DNA of 49,697 nucleotides from CAZYJR01 sp964647905 (GTDB taxonomy: Bacteria; Desulfobacterota; DSM-4660; Desulfatiglandales; HGW-15), in NCBI GenBank assembly GCA_964647905.1, contig CAZYJR010000029.1:1-49697 (forward strand). The letters are read 5' to 3'. Numbering within the stretch: the first letter of the stretch is position 1; every line of letters begins with the position of its first letter. The translations under genes were made by a program, and so were the position numbers. Below, one piece after another: positions 1-8,111 of the stretch. Below the pieces are notes generated by a model. It did not search any database and had not been told where the DNA came from. It was given only the letters and a program-made list of their open reading frames with translations.

Positions 1-433
1 CTTCACGTGCTGATCCGTTGGAGGATCAGTATTCAACCGAATTCTGACGCCGTAGATAATTTCAGATAACGTCCGTGTTCCGTCGTTGACTGCGGTTCGA
101 CATCCATCTTGTTGCCGAGCAATCCGGACGGCAAGTCGCCCGGGCCACCCTGAAAACCACCTCTCCTTTTTCCTTCTCCATTTCGCCCGGCTTCCAGGCA
201 TGTGAGCCGCTTGAAAGAGCCTTGCCTTCGGCACCTGAGTTCCATCCACTCGATCCGGTCACCGGGGGGGCCGCAGGGGCGGATTTCAACCCAGCCCTAC
301 ACAGGACGTTGAGGTTGTGACCGGGGATGGTATACCGCCGCCGGCTTGATGGTTCGACCCGACCTGGACCTTCCGGGGCGACCCCTTGGTAGGCCGTTGG
401 TCGGGCGAGGCGCTTCGGAACAATTTTACCGCC
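1..433. other. Gene-free left edge; possible group II intron remnant
   Basis: No credible protein gene is visible here. Read on the minus strand, about 30-400 is GC-rich, strongly structured and resembles, from memory only, the 5' (domain I) part of bacterial group II introns, with short open frames that look like by-products of structured RNA. No reverse transcriptase is present within the window. Treat this as an unverified impression; a covariance-model search would settle it. Confidence 0.25.
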
Positions 434-452
434 AAAATATCGCGTGGGCGAT
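434..452. promoter_or_regulatory. Putative operator upstream of tctC
   Basis: The site reads AAAAT followed by ATCGCG-TG-GGCGAT, an inverted repeat with 5 of 6 positions paired. A second copy at 10044-10062 matches it at 14 of 19 positions, including the AAAAT lead-in. The dyad centre (445.5) lies 29.5 bp before a -10-like box at 475, which would place it near -41.5 relative to transcription start. That is the class II activator position known for Crp/Fnr proteins. The likely binder is the Crp/Fnr-type protein encoded at 12732-13460 (inference). Confidence 0.55.
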
Positions 453-474
453 AGTTATTGGGGATGCACCCGAG

Positions 475-480
475 TAATGT
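475..480 (+). promoter_or_regulatory. Putative -10 box of tctC promoter
   Basis: TAATGT resembles the TATAAT hexamer, with an expected start near 487. No good -35 is seen, as expected if an activator bound at 434-452 replaces it. The assignment rests mainly on identical spacing in the hdr promoter at 10085. Confidence 0.35.
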
Positions 481-549
481 TTGTATTGATAAGATTTCTG
501 TCTGCTTTTTGTGTCACTCTTAAAATTTTTTGAATGAAAGGAGAAAATT

Positions 550-1503
550 ATGCGTTTAACATTCAAGATTCTGTTCTTGTGTGTGGTCGTTGCCGGCCTG
601 TGCTTCGCCCAGCCGGCGCTCGCGGCGGACTACCCGGATCATCCCGTAAAAATGCTTACCATGGTGGGGCCGGGCGCCCAGATCGACCTGTTGACCCGCA
701 GGTTGGCTGATGAACTCAGCGCCGAACTGGGGCAGCCCGTGCTGGTGAGCAACAATCCGGGCGGTTCCCACGGGAGCGTCATGACCGCCGACTTGGCCGC
801 CGCCAAGCCCAATGGGTACACCGTGGGCGTATCGGCTACGGCCGCCTTTACCTACACCCCCCATCACGTAAAAACGCGTTACTCCATCGACGATTTCACC
901 TTCATTTCCATGCTGGGACTCAACCAGAGCGGTATCGTGTGCCAACCCAGCCGGCCCTGGAAAACCCTGAAGGACGCGCTTGACTGGGCCCGGGAGAACG
1001 ACGAGGCGTTGACCTACATGTTCCAGGGCTCCGACGACCGGGACGTGATGAAGCGCATCGCCGCCAAGGAAGGGGTCAAGCTTTCCCTCATGCCCAGCAC
1101 CGGCGGTCCTTCGGTCATCCAGGCCGTCATGGGCGGACATGCCGACCTGGGTCATCTGGGCGCCATTTTGTTCGAATATGTACGGGGCGGCAAATTGAGC
1201 CTGCTGGTCGCCACCACCCCCGAGAGGCTTACGAAAATTCCGGATGTACCCACCTTGCGGGAACAAGGCTGGGACGAATCCGTGGAAATGTTCGTCGTGC
1301 TGGCCGCGCCCAAGGGTGTGCCCGATAACGTCCTCAACCGGCTGGAAAAGGCCATGGGCGTCCTAGCCGAGGACGAAGAGTTTCGGAATTACATCGCCGA
1401 AGACCTGAAAATGCGCCCTCAGCCTTTCGGCAGGGATTATGCCGAAAAGTATATGAAGGAAGCCTGGGAGCGCTTCGGCCGTCAAGCCGAACAAAGCCAG
1501 TAA
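550..1503 (+). CDS. tctC: TTT transporter periplasmic solute-binding protein (TctC/Bug family)
   Basis: The 317-residue product has a Sec signal peptide (residues 1-25, ending ALA-AD) followed by a Bug/TctC fold with the family's 'DYPDHPVKMLTMVGPGA' start and a conserved DLGHLGAILFEYVRGGKL-type core. It captures a carboxylate or related organic anion in the periplasm and hands it to TctAB. The ATG at 550 follows an AAAGGAG ribosome site. The two membrane subunits follow downstream. Bug proteins bind varied substrates (citrate, dicarboxylates, aromatics, sulfolactate), so the ligand cannot be named. The neighbouring AprAB/Hdr-like operons, sharing an operator motif, suggest that the imported compound feeds that redox system (inference). 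Confidence 0.9.
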   Translation: MRLTFKILFLCVVVAGLCFAQPALAADYPDHPVKMLTMVGPGAQIDLLTRRLADELSAELGQPVLVSNNPGGSHGSVMTADLAAAKPNGYTVGVSATAAFTYTPHHVKTRYSIDDFTFISMLGLNQSGIVCQPSRPWKTLKDALDWARENDEALTYMFQGSDDRDVMKRIAAKEGVKLSLMPSTGGPSVIQAVMGGHADLGHLGAILFEYVRGGKLSLLVATTPERLTKIPDVPTLREQGWDESVEMFVVLAAPKGVPDNVLNRLEKAMGVLAEDEEFRNYIAEDLKMRPQPFGRDYAEKYMKEAWERFGRQAEQSQ

Positions 1504-1519
1504 CAAAAGATAAGACAAC

Positions 1520-1550
1520 CGATAGAGGTCCCCTTTCGGGACCTCTATCG
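1520..1550 (+). terminator. Strong hairpin between tctC and tctB
   Basis: A perfect 13-bp stem (1520-1532 pairing with 1538-1550, half-site CGATAGAGGTCCC) closes a 5-nt loop 17 bases after the tctC stop. No T-run follows, so it is more likely a partial terminator or an mRNA stabiliser that raises binding protein over permease, as is common in binding-protein operons. The remaining 1551-1821 stretch shows no further gene; tctB has its own GGGAG ribosome site. Confidence 0.6.
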
Positions 1551-1821
1551 CCGTTAAGAGCCAGATGTACTAAATGAATTCGCCGGACTGCAGAAGGCGG
1601 AGCCGGAACGTTTGTAAGAGACAATGAAATAAAATCCGTGGCACTTGAACAAATTGTTTCCCGATTTCCATCTTTACCGTGCCGAGAAAGGCTCGGGCTA
1701 CGGGTAAAAGCTGCGAGTTGGCTCGTAATCGGATTTCAAATCAAATATTTCCCTTTTTACGCTTTTGTTGGCAGGCTATTGTGAAAACAGTGTATACTGA
1801 AAAATAATAGGGAGATATGAT

Positions 1822-2295
1822 ATGACGAAAAGAAAACGTGACAATCTTGTCTACGGCGGCCTCGCTGCGGGCAGTGTAGTCTTTCTGCTGTGGGTCATTC
1901 CAACCTACACGCCCCCATATCCAGGTTACGGCGTTCCGGCGTCGCTTGTACCCAATGTGGCTGTGGGCGTCATATTGGGGCTCTCGGTCCTGGCGCTGTT
2001 GCGCGATCTGGCGGCATTTTTGGCGGAAAGGTCGAAAGGACCGAAGCCCCCCGAAAAAATCGCGCCCGGCGACAAGGTGCATTTGGGCCACTTTCTCCTG
2101 TTCATGGTCCCCTGCGCCCTGCTCATGTCCGGCATGCAATGGATTGGTTTTATCCCGGCCGGCATCGCGTTTATGCTGTTGATCCAATATCTTTGCGGAC
2201 AGCGTAAACCCATTACGGCTTTGATTGTGACGGTTGTCACAGTCGGCGGCTTGTATGGAGCCATGCGGTACGGGCTTTCGGTCCCCATGCCGTAA
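1822..2295 (+). CDS. tctB: TTT transporter small membrane subunit TctB
   Basis: The 157-residue protein has four predicted membrane segments (about residues 10-28, 42-62, 88-108 and 112-150), the usual size and layout of TctB. Its sequence is poorly conserved, as is normal for this subunit, so the call leans on position between tctC and tctA. It forms the small membrane partner of TctA in the inner membrane, in a cation-driven secondary transporter. The start at 1822 follows GGGAGAT. The gene is separated from tctC by 318 bp including the hairpin, and lies 34 bp before tctA. Confidence 0.85.
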   Translation: MTKRKRDNLVYGGLAAGSVVFLLWVIPTYTPPYPGYGVPASLVPNVAVGVILGLSVLALLRDLAAFLAERSKGPKPPEKIAPGDKVHLGHFLLFMVPCALLMSGMQWIGFIPAGIAFMLLIQYLCGQRKPITALIVTVVTVGGLYGAMRYGLSVPMP

Positions 2296-2329
2296 ACCGG
2301 ATACATTTCCGAGTTGGAGTAAACTAACG

Positions 2330-3859
2330 ATGGAATATGTCATTCCAGGTATTTTAGACGCGCTGCAGCTTTCCAATCTGCTGTTTGTTCTCGTGGGAGT
2401 CACTGCGGGTATGGTGATGGGGGCCATTCCGGGTATTAACGGCCCGATGGCCATCGCCCTGTGCATTCCGCTGTCATACTATATGTCCACCGTGACAGCC
2501 ATCGGCTTTCTGGTCGGGCTCAACAAAGGGGCTTTTTTTGGGGGCTCCATCTCCGGCGTGTTGCTCAATACGCCGGGCACGCCCGAAGCCGCGGCCACCA
2601 CCTGGGACGGTTACCCCCTGACTTTACAAGGGAAAGGGGAAAAGGCCCTGATTATGGCCCTGTATGGGTCCGTTTCCGGGGACGCCTTTTCGACCGTGGT
2701 GCTTATTCTGGTGGCCGCCCCGCTGGCGGCGGTGGCCATGTACATGGGGCCGCCGGAAATCTTTGCCCTTATCTGCCTGGCTTTGACCATCATCGCCGGT
2801 CTGGGAACCACCTCTCTTCTACGCGGCCTTATAGCCGCCGCGATGGGAATTCTGGTCGCCACCGTCGGTACGGAACCGGTATCCGCCCTGCCGCGCCTGA
2901 CTTTCGGTATTTACCAGTTGGAAAGGGGGATAGCGCTTGTCCCCGTCGGTATCGGGATGCTGGCTTTTGCGGAAATTCTGGTCCAACTGGAGGAACATAT
3001 CAAACAGGGCGACAACGCCCAGTGCACCTTGACATTCTCCACAAAACGGGAAGACCGCCGCGTCTCCTGGGCCGAATACCGCAGCACCATCAGAACACTA
3101 CTACGTTCGTCCATTGCCGGTACGGCGGTTGGCTCCATGCCCGGACTCGGCGCGCCGGTGGCCTCGTTCTTCGCGTACGACCGGGCAAAGAAGAGTTCCA
3201 AGAATCCCGAAGAGTTCGGCAGGGGCAAGCTGGACGGCATAGCCGCCTCGGAGTCCGCCAACAGCGCCGTCTGCGGAGCCAGCCTCATCCCTTTGTTCAC
3301 TTTGGGGATTCCGGGGAATGTGGCCGCCGCCCTGCTTATCGGCGCCTTCATCATCCACGGTATGATTCCCGGTCCCTTGATGTTCGAAGAGAATGCGCAG
3401 TTCATCTACTCCATATATGGCAGTTTGATCCTGGCCAATCTCTTCCTGCTCGGCGTCGGCCGCGTCGGGATGGAAATGTTCTGCAAGGCGGTGCAGGCGC
3501 CGCCTCCTATCCTGTATCCCATTATTATTTTCACATGCATAGTGGGCTCTTATTTGGCCAAGTATAACGTTTTCGATGTGAATTTAATGCTATTTTTTGC
3601 CTTTCTCGCATACTTTATGAGAAAGTTCGGTTATTCCCATATAAGTTTCATCATCGGATTTATTCTGGCTCCCATCTGGGAAACGGCGCTTCAGCAAGTC
3701 ATTATCTCGTCACAATACGACCCGTATATGATTTTCACCCGTCCAGTGGCATTGATTCTATTCGCTCTTACGATTTTCGTCGTCTACAAGACGACCGTGG
3801 GAGAAATGAGAAAATCGAAGAAAAAGGCCGCAGAGGAGGCCGGTCAAAGCCAAGAGTAA
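2330..3859 (+). CDS. tctA: TTT transporter large membrane subunit TctA
   Basis: The 509-residue polytopic permease (about 10-12 helices) carries TctA hallmarks: an N-terminal GAIPGINGPMAIAL segment, GSISGVLLNTPGTPEAAATTWDGYP, and a repeated SMPGLGAPVASFF/ ESANSAVCGASLIPLFTLGIPG pair reflecting the family's internal duplication. It transports the ligand delivered by TctC across the inner membrane. The ATG at 2330 was chosen because it follows TTGGAGT and starts at the family-typical N-terminus; an in-frame upstream start would overlap tctB. The stop at 3857-3859 abuts the next gene. Confidence 0.93.
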   Translation: MEYVIPGILDALQLSNLLFVLVGVTAGMVMGAIPGINGPMAIALCIPLSYYMSTVTAIGFLVGLNKGAFFGGSISGVLLNTPGTPEAAATTWDGYPLTLQGKGEKALIMALYGSVSGDAFSTVVLILVAAPLAAVAMYMGPPEIFALICLALTIIAGLGTTSLLRGLIAAAMGILVATVGTEPVSALPRLTFGIYQLERGIALVPVGIGMLAFAEILVQLEEHIKQGDNAQCTLTFSTKREDRRVSWAEYRSTIRTLLRSSIAGTAVGSMPGLGAPVASFFAYDRAKKSSKNPEEFGRGKLDGIAASESANSAVCGASLIPLFTLGIPGNVAAALLIGAFIIHGMIPGPLMFEENAQFIYSIYGSLILANLFLLGVGRVGMEMFCKAVQAPPPILYPIIIFTCIVGSYLAKYNVFDVNLMLFFAFLAYFMRKFGYSHISFIIGFILAPIWETALQQVIISSQYDPYMIFTRPVALILFALTIFVVYKTTVGEMRKSKKKAAEEAGQSQE

Positions 3860-3880
3860 ATGAAAAGAGAAGGGGCAAAA

Positions 3881-4807
3881 ATGAAGTCCGCCAGCATTGA
3901 GAAGGGTCGGTTTTATCTCGAATGGCTCGAAGAACGGGCCGGTGAGGCTCCCCAATACCTCCGTTGGTCTCAGCCCGCTTCGAACATCTGCCTCGACTTT
4001 CACGGCGACCCTGTTCGAGCCCAATTGACGGTCTTTTCCGACGGAAACCATCACATGGCTCTTCGGGAAAGCCTGGACCGGTTCGTCCAGCAAAACGAGG
4101 GTCTGCCAGGGATTTTTTACGCCACGACCCCGCCGGGTCCCATTGTAAACCTCCTCCGAAACGGCGGCCTGCAAATGGGAAACCTGATCGTCAGCGTCTC
4201 CCCCCATGTCTTCATCGGCCCCCCCAACGTCCTGGACAACCTGGTCGCGGACGGATTCATGCCCGGTCATGTTCCCTTCGTCCGAAACCAGGGCAACATT
4301 CTGCTGGTAAAAAAAGGCAATCCGAAAAAGATTCTGGAAGTGTCGGACCTCACGAGAGAGGATATCCGGCTCTTCCTCTCCAACCCCGACACGGAGAAGG
4401 TCAGTTTTACGGCCTACTACAACACGCTGAAAGCCATGGCCCCGCACCCCTCCGACGCCCCGGGCTTTCCGGACGACAAGATCGAGCGGGGCGAAGTCGT
4501 CTTTGGAACATGCATCCACCACCGCGAGGCGCCCCAGGCCGTGGCCGACGGATCGGCGGACGCAGCAGTGGTCTTTTACCACCTGGGTTTGCGCTATACC
4601 CGGATATTCCCGGACATTTTCGAATTGGTCCCCTTGGGCGGAAGCGTGGAAAATCCGGAGCCCCCGCCGGGCAACGTCGTGGGCCAAACGCACATGGGGT
4701 TGGTGGGAGACGGCGGCGCGTGGGGCCGAAACCTGATTTCCTTTCTCGGCTCCAAACAGGTCATGGACATCTATCGTCACCACGGCCTGCGTCCTGCGGG
4801 CGAATAG
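3881..4807 (+). CDS. Leaderless periplasmic-binding-protein-like protein in the TTT operon
   Basis: The 308-residue protein resembles the type II binding-protein fold (ModA/SBP_bac_11 style): a central 'VRNQGNILLVKKGNP' hinge, a DLTREDIRLFLSNP segment, an AYYNTLKAM helix and an 'AVADGSADAAVVFYHLG' lobe. It has no signal peptide or lipobox, so it should be cytoplasmic. An ATG at 3860 directly abuts tctA, but the ATG at 3881 is preferred because GAAGGGG precedes it. It may sense or buffer the imported compound, or the oxyanion released from it; alternatively it is a cofactor or metal-oxyanion binder. No catalytic motif is recognised and the function is open. Confidence 0.6.
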   Translation: MKSASIEKGRFYLEWLEERAGEAPQYLRWSQPASNICLDFHGDPVRAQLTVFSDGNHHMALRESLDRFVQQNEGLPGIFYATTPPGPIVNLLRNGGLQMGNLIVSVSPHVFIGPPNVLDNLVADGFMPGHVPFVRNQGNILLVKKGNPKKILEVSDLTREDIRLFLSNPDTEKVSFTAYYNTLKAMAPHPSDAPGFPDDKIERGEVVFGTCIHHREAPQAVADGSADAAVVFYHLGLRYTRIFPDIFELVPLGGSVENPEPPPGNVVGQTHMGLVGDGGAWGRNLISFLGSKQVMDIYRHHGLRPAGE

Positions 4808-5037
4808 CCGCCTGCAGGGAGCCTGGGAATCCGACCGCAATTTCCACCATAAGAACGAAAACGCTGCTTGTTCTTCGGCTCACCCGAAAGAGGTAAGGCC
4901 CAGCGAAGAGCATGGCGGACAAGCGACCATGGCGCCCGGCCAGGTTGTAAGGGGGAGTTTGAAACAGGCCCTTACTGCGTCAACGTCAGTTTTATGTCGG
5001 ATATTGCAGTTGGATTAGCACCAATGTTGCAAGTACT

Positions 5038-5065
5038 CGTCATTCCCGCGAAAGCGGGAATGACG
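5038..5065. repeat. Palindromic REP-like element
   Basis: A perfect 12-bp inverted repeat (CGTCATTCCCGC, loop GAAA, then its complement) lies in the 392-bp gap between the convergent tct and apr/hdr operons. Very similar ATTCCCGC/GCGGGAAT palindromes are known as dispersed repeats in several proteobacteria (REP or Neisseria dRS3 type). Nothing else coding is seen in 4808-5199. Confidence 0.6.
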
Positions 5066-5138
5066 AACAGTTACCTTTGCAATGAAATAAAAATGCATAA
5101 TTCGGTTTCAACCGAAATCTGCGTAAAGCCCAAAGAAT

Positions 5139-5167
5139 CCGGCCCCGGGTGGGAAAACCGGGGCCGG
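5139..5167 (-). terminator. Putative terminator of the apr/hdrA-like operon
   Basis: A 10-bp perfect GC stem (CCGGCCCCGG) closes a 9-nt loop 33 bp beyond the hdrA-like stop. On the minus strand it is followed by a moderately T-rich stretch. It could act in both directions between the convergent operons. Confidence 0.5.
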
Positions 5168-5199
5168 TGGGGTTGGGGGAGGTGGGGTGGCGTGGGGGG

Positions 5200-7743
5200 T
5201 TAAATTTTAAAGGGATTGGGTCCCATTTCCTTTAGGGCGGCCACATAGTTTTTGAGGGTCCCGGCGTATCGCTTTGCATCGCGGGGGCCGATCTCCTCGA
5301 AGGATACCCTTTCGGGCTCCACCTTCATATTTCTCAGCTTGTCCGCCAGATCGTCGCTGCGTTTATGGATGAGTTCGTTCCCTCTGATGTAGTGGCAGGT
5401 TCCATCGGGACATGCGCCGACGTACACCCCGTCGATACCATAGGACAGGGCGTCGGCCAGCAGCGCGTTATTCACCGCGCCGGCGCAAGGCACGCTCATG
5501 GCCACCACGCCCGGCGGCACCAGCCCCTGTTTCTGAGCGGAACGATGCGCCAGCCAGGCGTCGTTTTCGCATAAGAAGGCGCAGACGATCGGCTCCTTCT
5601 CGGGCATGAACGTGTTTTCGAACAGCACTTCGATCTGGGAAGCATACTGCTTGATGGTGCTGTCTCTGAGGTCCACGGCGATCTTGGGGCAGATGCCCAT
5701 GCAATTGCCGCACTGACGGCACCGGGCCAGGTCCCAAACCGGGATATCCTTTTCGTTGAAGACCAGAACACCGAAGGGGCATTCCTCGACACAGCGGCCG
5801 CAGGAATCGCATTTTTTCTCGTTCAACTCCGGGTAAGTCGGCTTGACCGTCAGGACGCCTTCCAGGAAAGGCAGGGCCCGCATGGCCGCCGAGACCCCCG
5901 ATTCCACCGACTGCGAGACATTCATGGGTTCGCGGGCGCAACCGGCGGCGAAGAGTCCAGTGCGTTGGGTTTCGGCGGGGTAGCACTGCCGGTGGGACTC
6001 GAAGAATCCGTATTCATCCGTCGGCATTCCCAGCACCCGCCCGGCCTCCAGACCGCCTTGGGAGGGTTTAATGCCCCCGGCCACCACCAGCAGGTCCATC
6101 TCCGTCCGCACCCGCCGGCCAAGGGCTTCGTCCAGGCTCTCGATGACGACCTTACCGCTGTCGGCGTCGAAACCGACCTGCGCCGGCCGTTCGCGGATGA
6201 ACACCACGTTGCCGCCGTCGCGGACTTCGCGGTATGTACGTTCGTCAAACCCCGGCGTGCGTATGTCCATGTAATACACAGCACAGTTGACGTCCGGGTT
6301 TCTGCGCCGCAGTTCTTGGATCTGTTTGAGTGTGGCCGAGCAACAGACGCCGGAGCAGTAGTCCAGATGCTCCTCGTCCCGGCTGCCGGCGCACTGGATG
6401 AAGCCCACCGTCCGGATCTCGCCGGGCGAAAAGCCCTCCAGCCGTTCGGTATACGGGTCCTCCAGGGCCAACAGGCGTTCCATCTCCAGGCTGGAGACGA
6501 CATTGGGGTATTCGCCGAATCCGTATTCCCGCACACGTTCCAGTTCGTACAGGTCCCAGCCTGTGGCGGCCACGATGGCGCCGGCGGTGACGGTTTCCAC
6601 CGTCTCTTCCTGGTCGAAGGCCAAGGCGTTGTTGGGACAAACGTCGGCGCAGGCGCGACAACCCTCGGGACAGTGCTCCCGCTCCACCACGTACGTGACC
6701 GGCTGGGGCATGGGTGCGGCCGGATGGATGGCCTTGCGCCGGAAACGGGGCGGACGTTCGGCCGGCGGCACGGCGACTTCGCGCAGAGCTCGCTCTTCGG
6801 AAAACCCCGAGTCGGCGTCAGACCCTCCCCCGCCCTCGTCGGAGTCCGAGGCCCGGTCCGACCGACCCTCCTCATCCGCTTCCTCAGTTTCTTTCGCTTT
6901 CCAAAGCTCGGCCAGCACCTCGTCGGGCAGCTTACAGCCGGGCTGAGGAACGGTATCGTCCAAAACCACCGGGCAGGCGGCCAGGCACAGGCCGCAGCCG
7001 TCGCAGTCTGCGGTGACATAGCGGGGGGCGCGGCGCACGGTCAGCTCGAAATTGCCCGGCGACCCGTCCACCCGTTCCACCTTCGACAGCGTGCGCAGGT
7101 CGAAAAGGTCCGAGTCCATCAGGTCGAACAACACGTGCTCCAATCCGCAGCGCGGATCGCACATGAGGGGGTAGAACCGGGCCAACTGGGCGACCTTGCC
7201 GCCCACGCCGGCGGCCTGCTCCACCAGGGTCACGGGCTTGCCCGCCTTGATCAGCGTGGCCGCCGCATGCAGGCCCGTCACCCCCCCGCCGATAACGGCT
7301 ACCCGTTCGTTGGCGGGCAGTTCCATGGCTTCCAGCGGGGCCAGGTTCTTGGTGCGGGCGACGGCCATCTTAACCAGGGCCAGGGCCTTTTTCTGCCGAA
7401 CGAACTCGTCGGTTTCCGCGTGCAGAAGCCCCTGATCCTCGGGGTCGAACCAGTGATGCATATAAGGGTTCAACCCGGCCTCAGCCAGCATATTGACCAC
7501 GTCGGTCTTGAAGGCGTCGGGAAACGATCCGATCCAAAGGACGCGGTCCCATTCTTCGGACCTCAGTCGCCCCTCGACAACCTCGGCAACGGCCTCTTTG
7601 GACAGCTCCGAGAGAACCTCGACGTTCTTGACGCCCTTGACCTTCCCGGTCTTCCCGGCGAGCGCTTCAAGGTCCAGGGAGCCGCTCAGGCGGCCTCCCC
7701 GATCGTTGAAGAACACGCCGATTTTCGGAGTGATCTTGGCCAT
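5200..7743 (-). CDS. HdrA/QmoB-like flavo-iron-sulfur protein with MvhD domain
   Basis: The 847-residue protein has an HdrA-type N-terminal domain (1-145), an FAD motif GGGVTGLHAA (about 152-161), ferredoxin motifs near 247-257 and 358-369, two more around 640-680, and a C-terminal MvhD domain (about 708-800) with CAFLCENDAW, VPCAGAVN and GACPDGTCHY. This HdrA-plus-MvhD layout is that of QmoB, the partner of adenylylsulfate reductase in sulfate reducers. Two oddities stand out. The N-terminal VCHCG and CSP cysteines typical of HdrA are replaced (VFFNDRGG, IGSFPDAF). An acidic Ser/Gly/Asp-rich insert occupies about 283-318. It probably carries electrons between the AprAB-like enzyme and HdrB/HdrC. 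The ribosome site is weak and the gene starts 5 bp after the AprB-like stop, suggesting translational coupling. Confidence 0.85.
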   Translation of the reverse strand: MAKITPKIGVFFNDRGGRLSGSLDLEALAGKTGKVKGVKNVEVLSELSKEAVAEVVEGRLRSEEWDRVLWIGSFPDAFKTDVVNMLAEAGLNPYMHHWFDPEDQGLLHAETDEFVRQKKALALVKMAVARTKNLAPLEAMELPANERVAVIGGGVTGLHAAATLIKAGKPVTLVEQAAGVGGKVAQLARFYPLMCDPRCGLEHVLFDLMDSDLFDLRTLSKVERVDGSPGNFELTVRRAPRYVTADCDGCGLCLAACPVVLDDTVPQPGCKLPDEVLAELWKAKETEEADEEGRSDRASDSDEGGGGSDADSGFSEERALREVAVPPAERPPRFRRKAIHPAAPMPQPVTYVVEREHCPEGCRACADVCPNNALAFDQEETVETVTAGAIVAATGWDLYELERVREYGFGEYPNVVSSLEMERLLALEDPYTERLEGFSPGEIRTVGFIQCAGSRDEEHLDYCSGVCCSATLKQIQELRRRNPDVNCAVYYMDIRTPGFDERTYREVRDGGNVVFIRERPAQVGFDADSGKVVIESLDEALGRRVRTEMDLLVVAGGIKPSQGGLEAGRVLGMPTDEYGFFESHRQCYPAETQRTGLFAAGCAREPMNVSQSVESGVSAAMRALPFLEGVLTVKPTYPELNEKKCDSCGRCVEECPFGVLVFNEKDIPVWDLARCRQCGNCMGICPKIAVDLRDSTIKQYASQIEVLFENTFMPEKEPIVCAFLCENDAWLAHRSAQKQGLVPPGVVAMSVPCAGAVNNALLADALSYGIDGVYVGACPDGTCHYIRGNELIHKRSDDLADKLRNMKVEPERVSFEEIGPRDAKRYAGTLKNYVAALKEMGPNPFKI

Positions 7744-7748
7744 GGGTA

Positions 7749-8069
7749 CTAATCCGTACGGTTCTTGTACCTGTAACGGGTGACGTTGCCGTTAATATCC
7801 TGACAGGTCCAGGTGATGGTATTGGTGCCTATCATGGGAACCAGCGAGGCCCCGTGATAGCCGATCTGGAACGGGGTCCGGGTTTCAATGGCCCCCACGG
7901 GACATGCCTTGGTGCATGACATGCAGTCCCAGCAGTGACGGAGGGGACGGCAGTACGCTTTGCCCTTTTCGTTGAGCGTCATGAGGTTGCCGGGGCAGAT
8001 TTGTTCGCACAGGGGTTCGTCCTCACCCTTGCAGCCGTCACATTTTTCCCAATTTACTTTTGGCGGCAT
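7749..8069 (-). CDS. AprB-like [4Fe-4S] ferredoxin subunit, short form
   Basis: The 106-residue protein matches the N-terminal two thirds of adenylylsulfate reductase beta: KCDGCKGEDEPLCEQICPG, then CWDCMSCTKACPVGAIETR, and a beta segment IGTNTITWTCQDINGNVTRY close to AprB's. These provide eight cysteines for two [4Fe-4S] clusters. Canonical AprB is about 150 residues and ends with a tail that wraps around AprA; here the protein stops just before that tail. It would pass electrons between the AprA-like FAD and the HdrA-like protein. A GGAGGATAAGA ribosome site precedes the ATG, closely matching that of the AprA-like gene. It is a paralogue, so it should not be labelled a dissimilatory sulfate-reduction subunit. 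Confidence 0.85.
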   Translation of the reverse strand: MPPKVNWEKCDGCKGEDEPLCEQICPGNLMTLNEKGKAYCRPLRHCWDCMSCTKACPVGAIETRTPFQIGYHGASLVPMIGTNTITWTCQDINGNVTRYRYKNRTD

Positions 8070-8111
8070 TTCTTATCCTCCATGAATGGTTTTCGTTGTG
8101 AAGAGCCCGCC

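Noticed and set aside
3758..4840. Minus-strand open frame of about 360 codons
   Set aside because: It is antisense to the binding-protein-like gene, whose protein has recognisable fold motifs and a ribosome site, whereas this frame has neither.
5965..7752. Long plus-strand open frame (about 595 codons)
   Set aside because: It is antisense to the HdrA-like gene, rich in His/Gly/Arg with no family resemblance; a GC-rich shadow frame.
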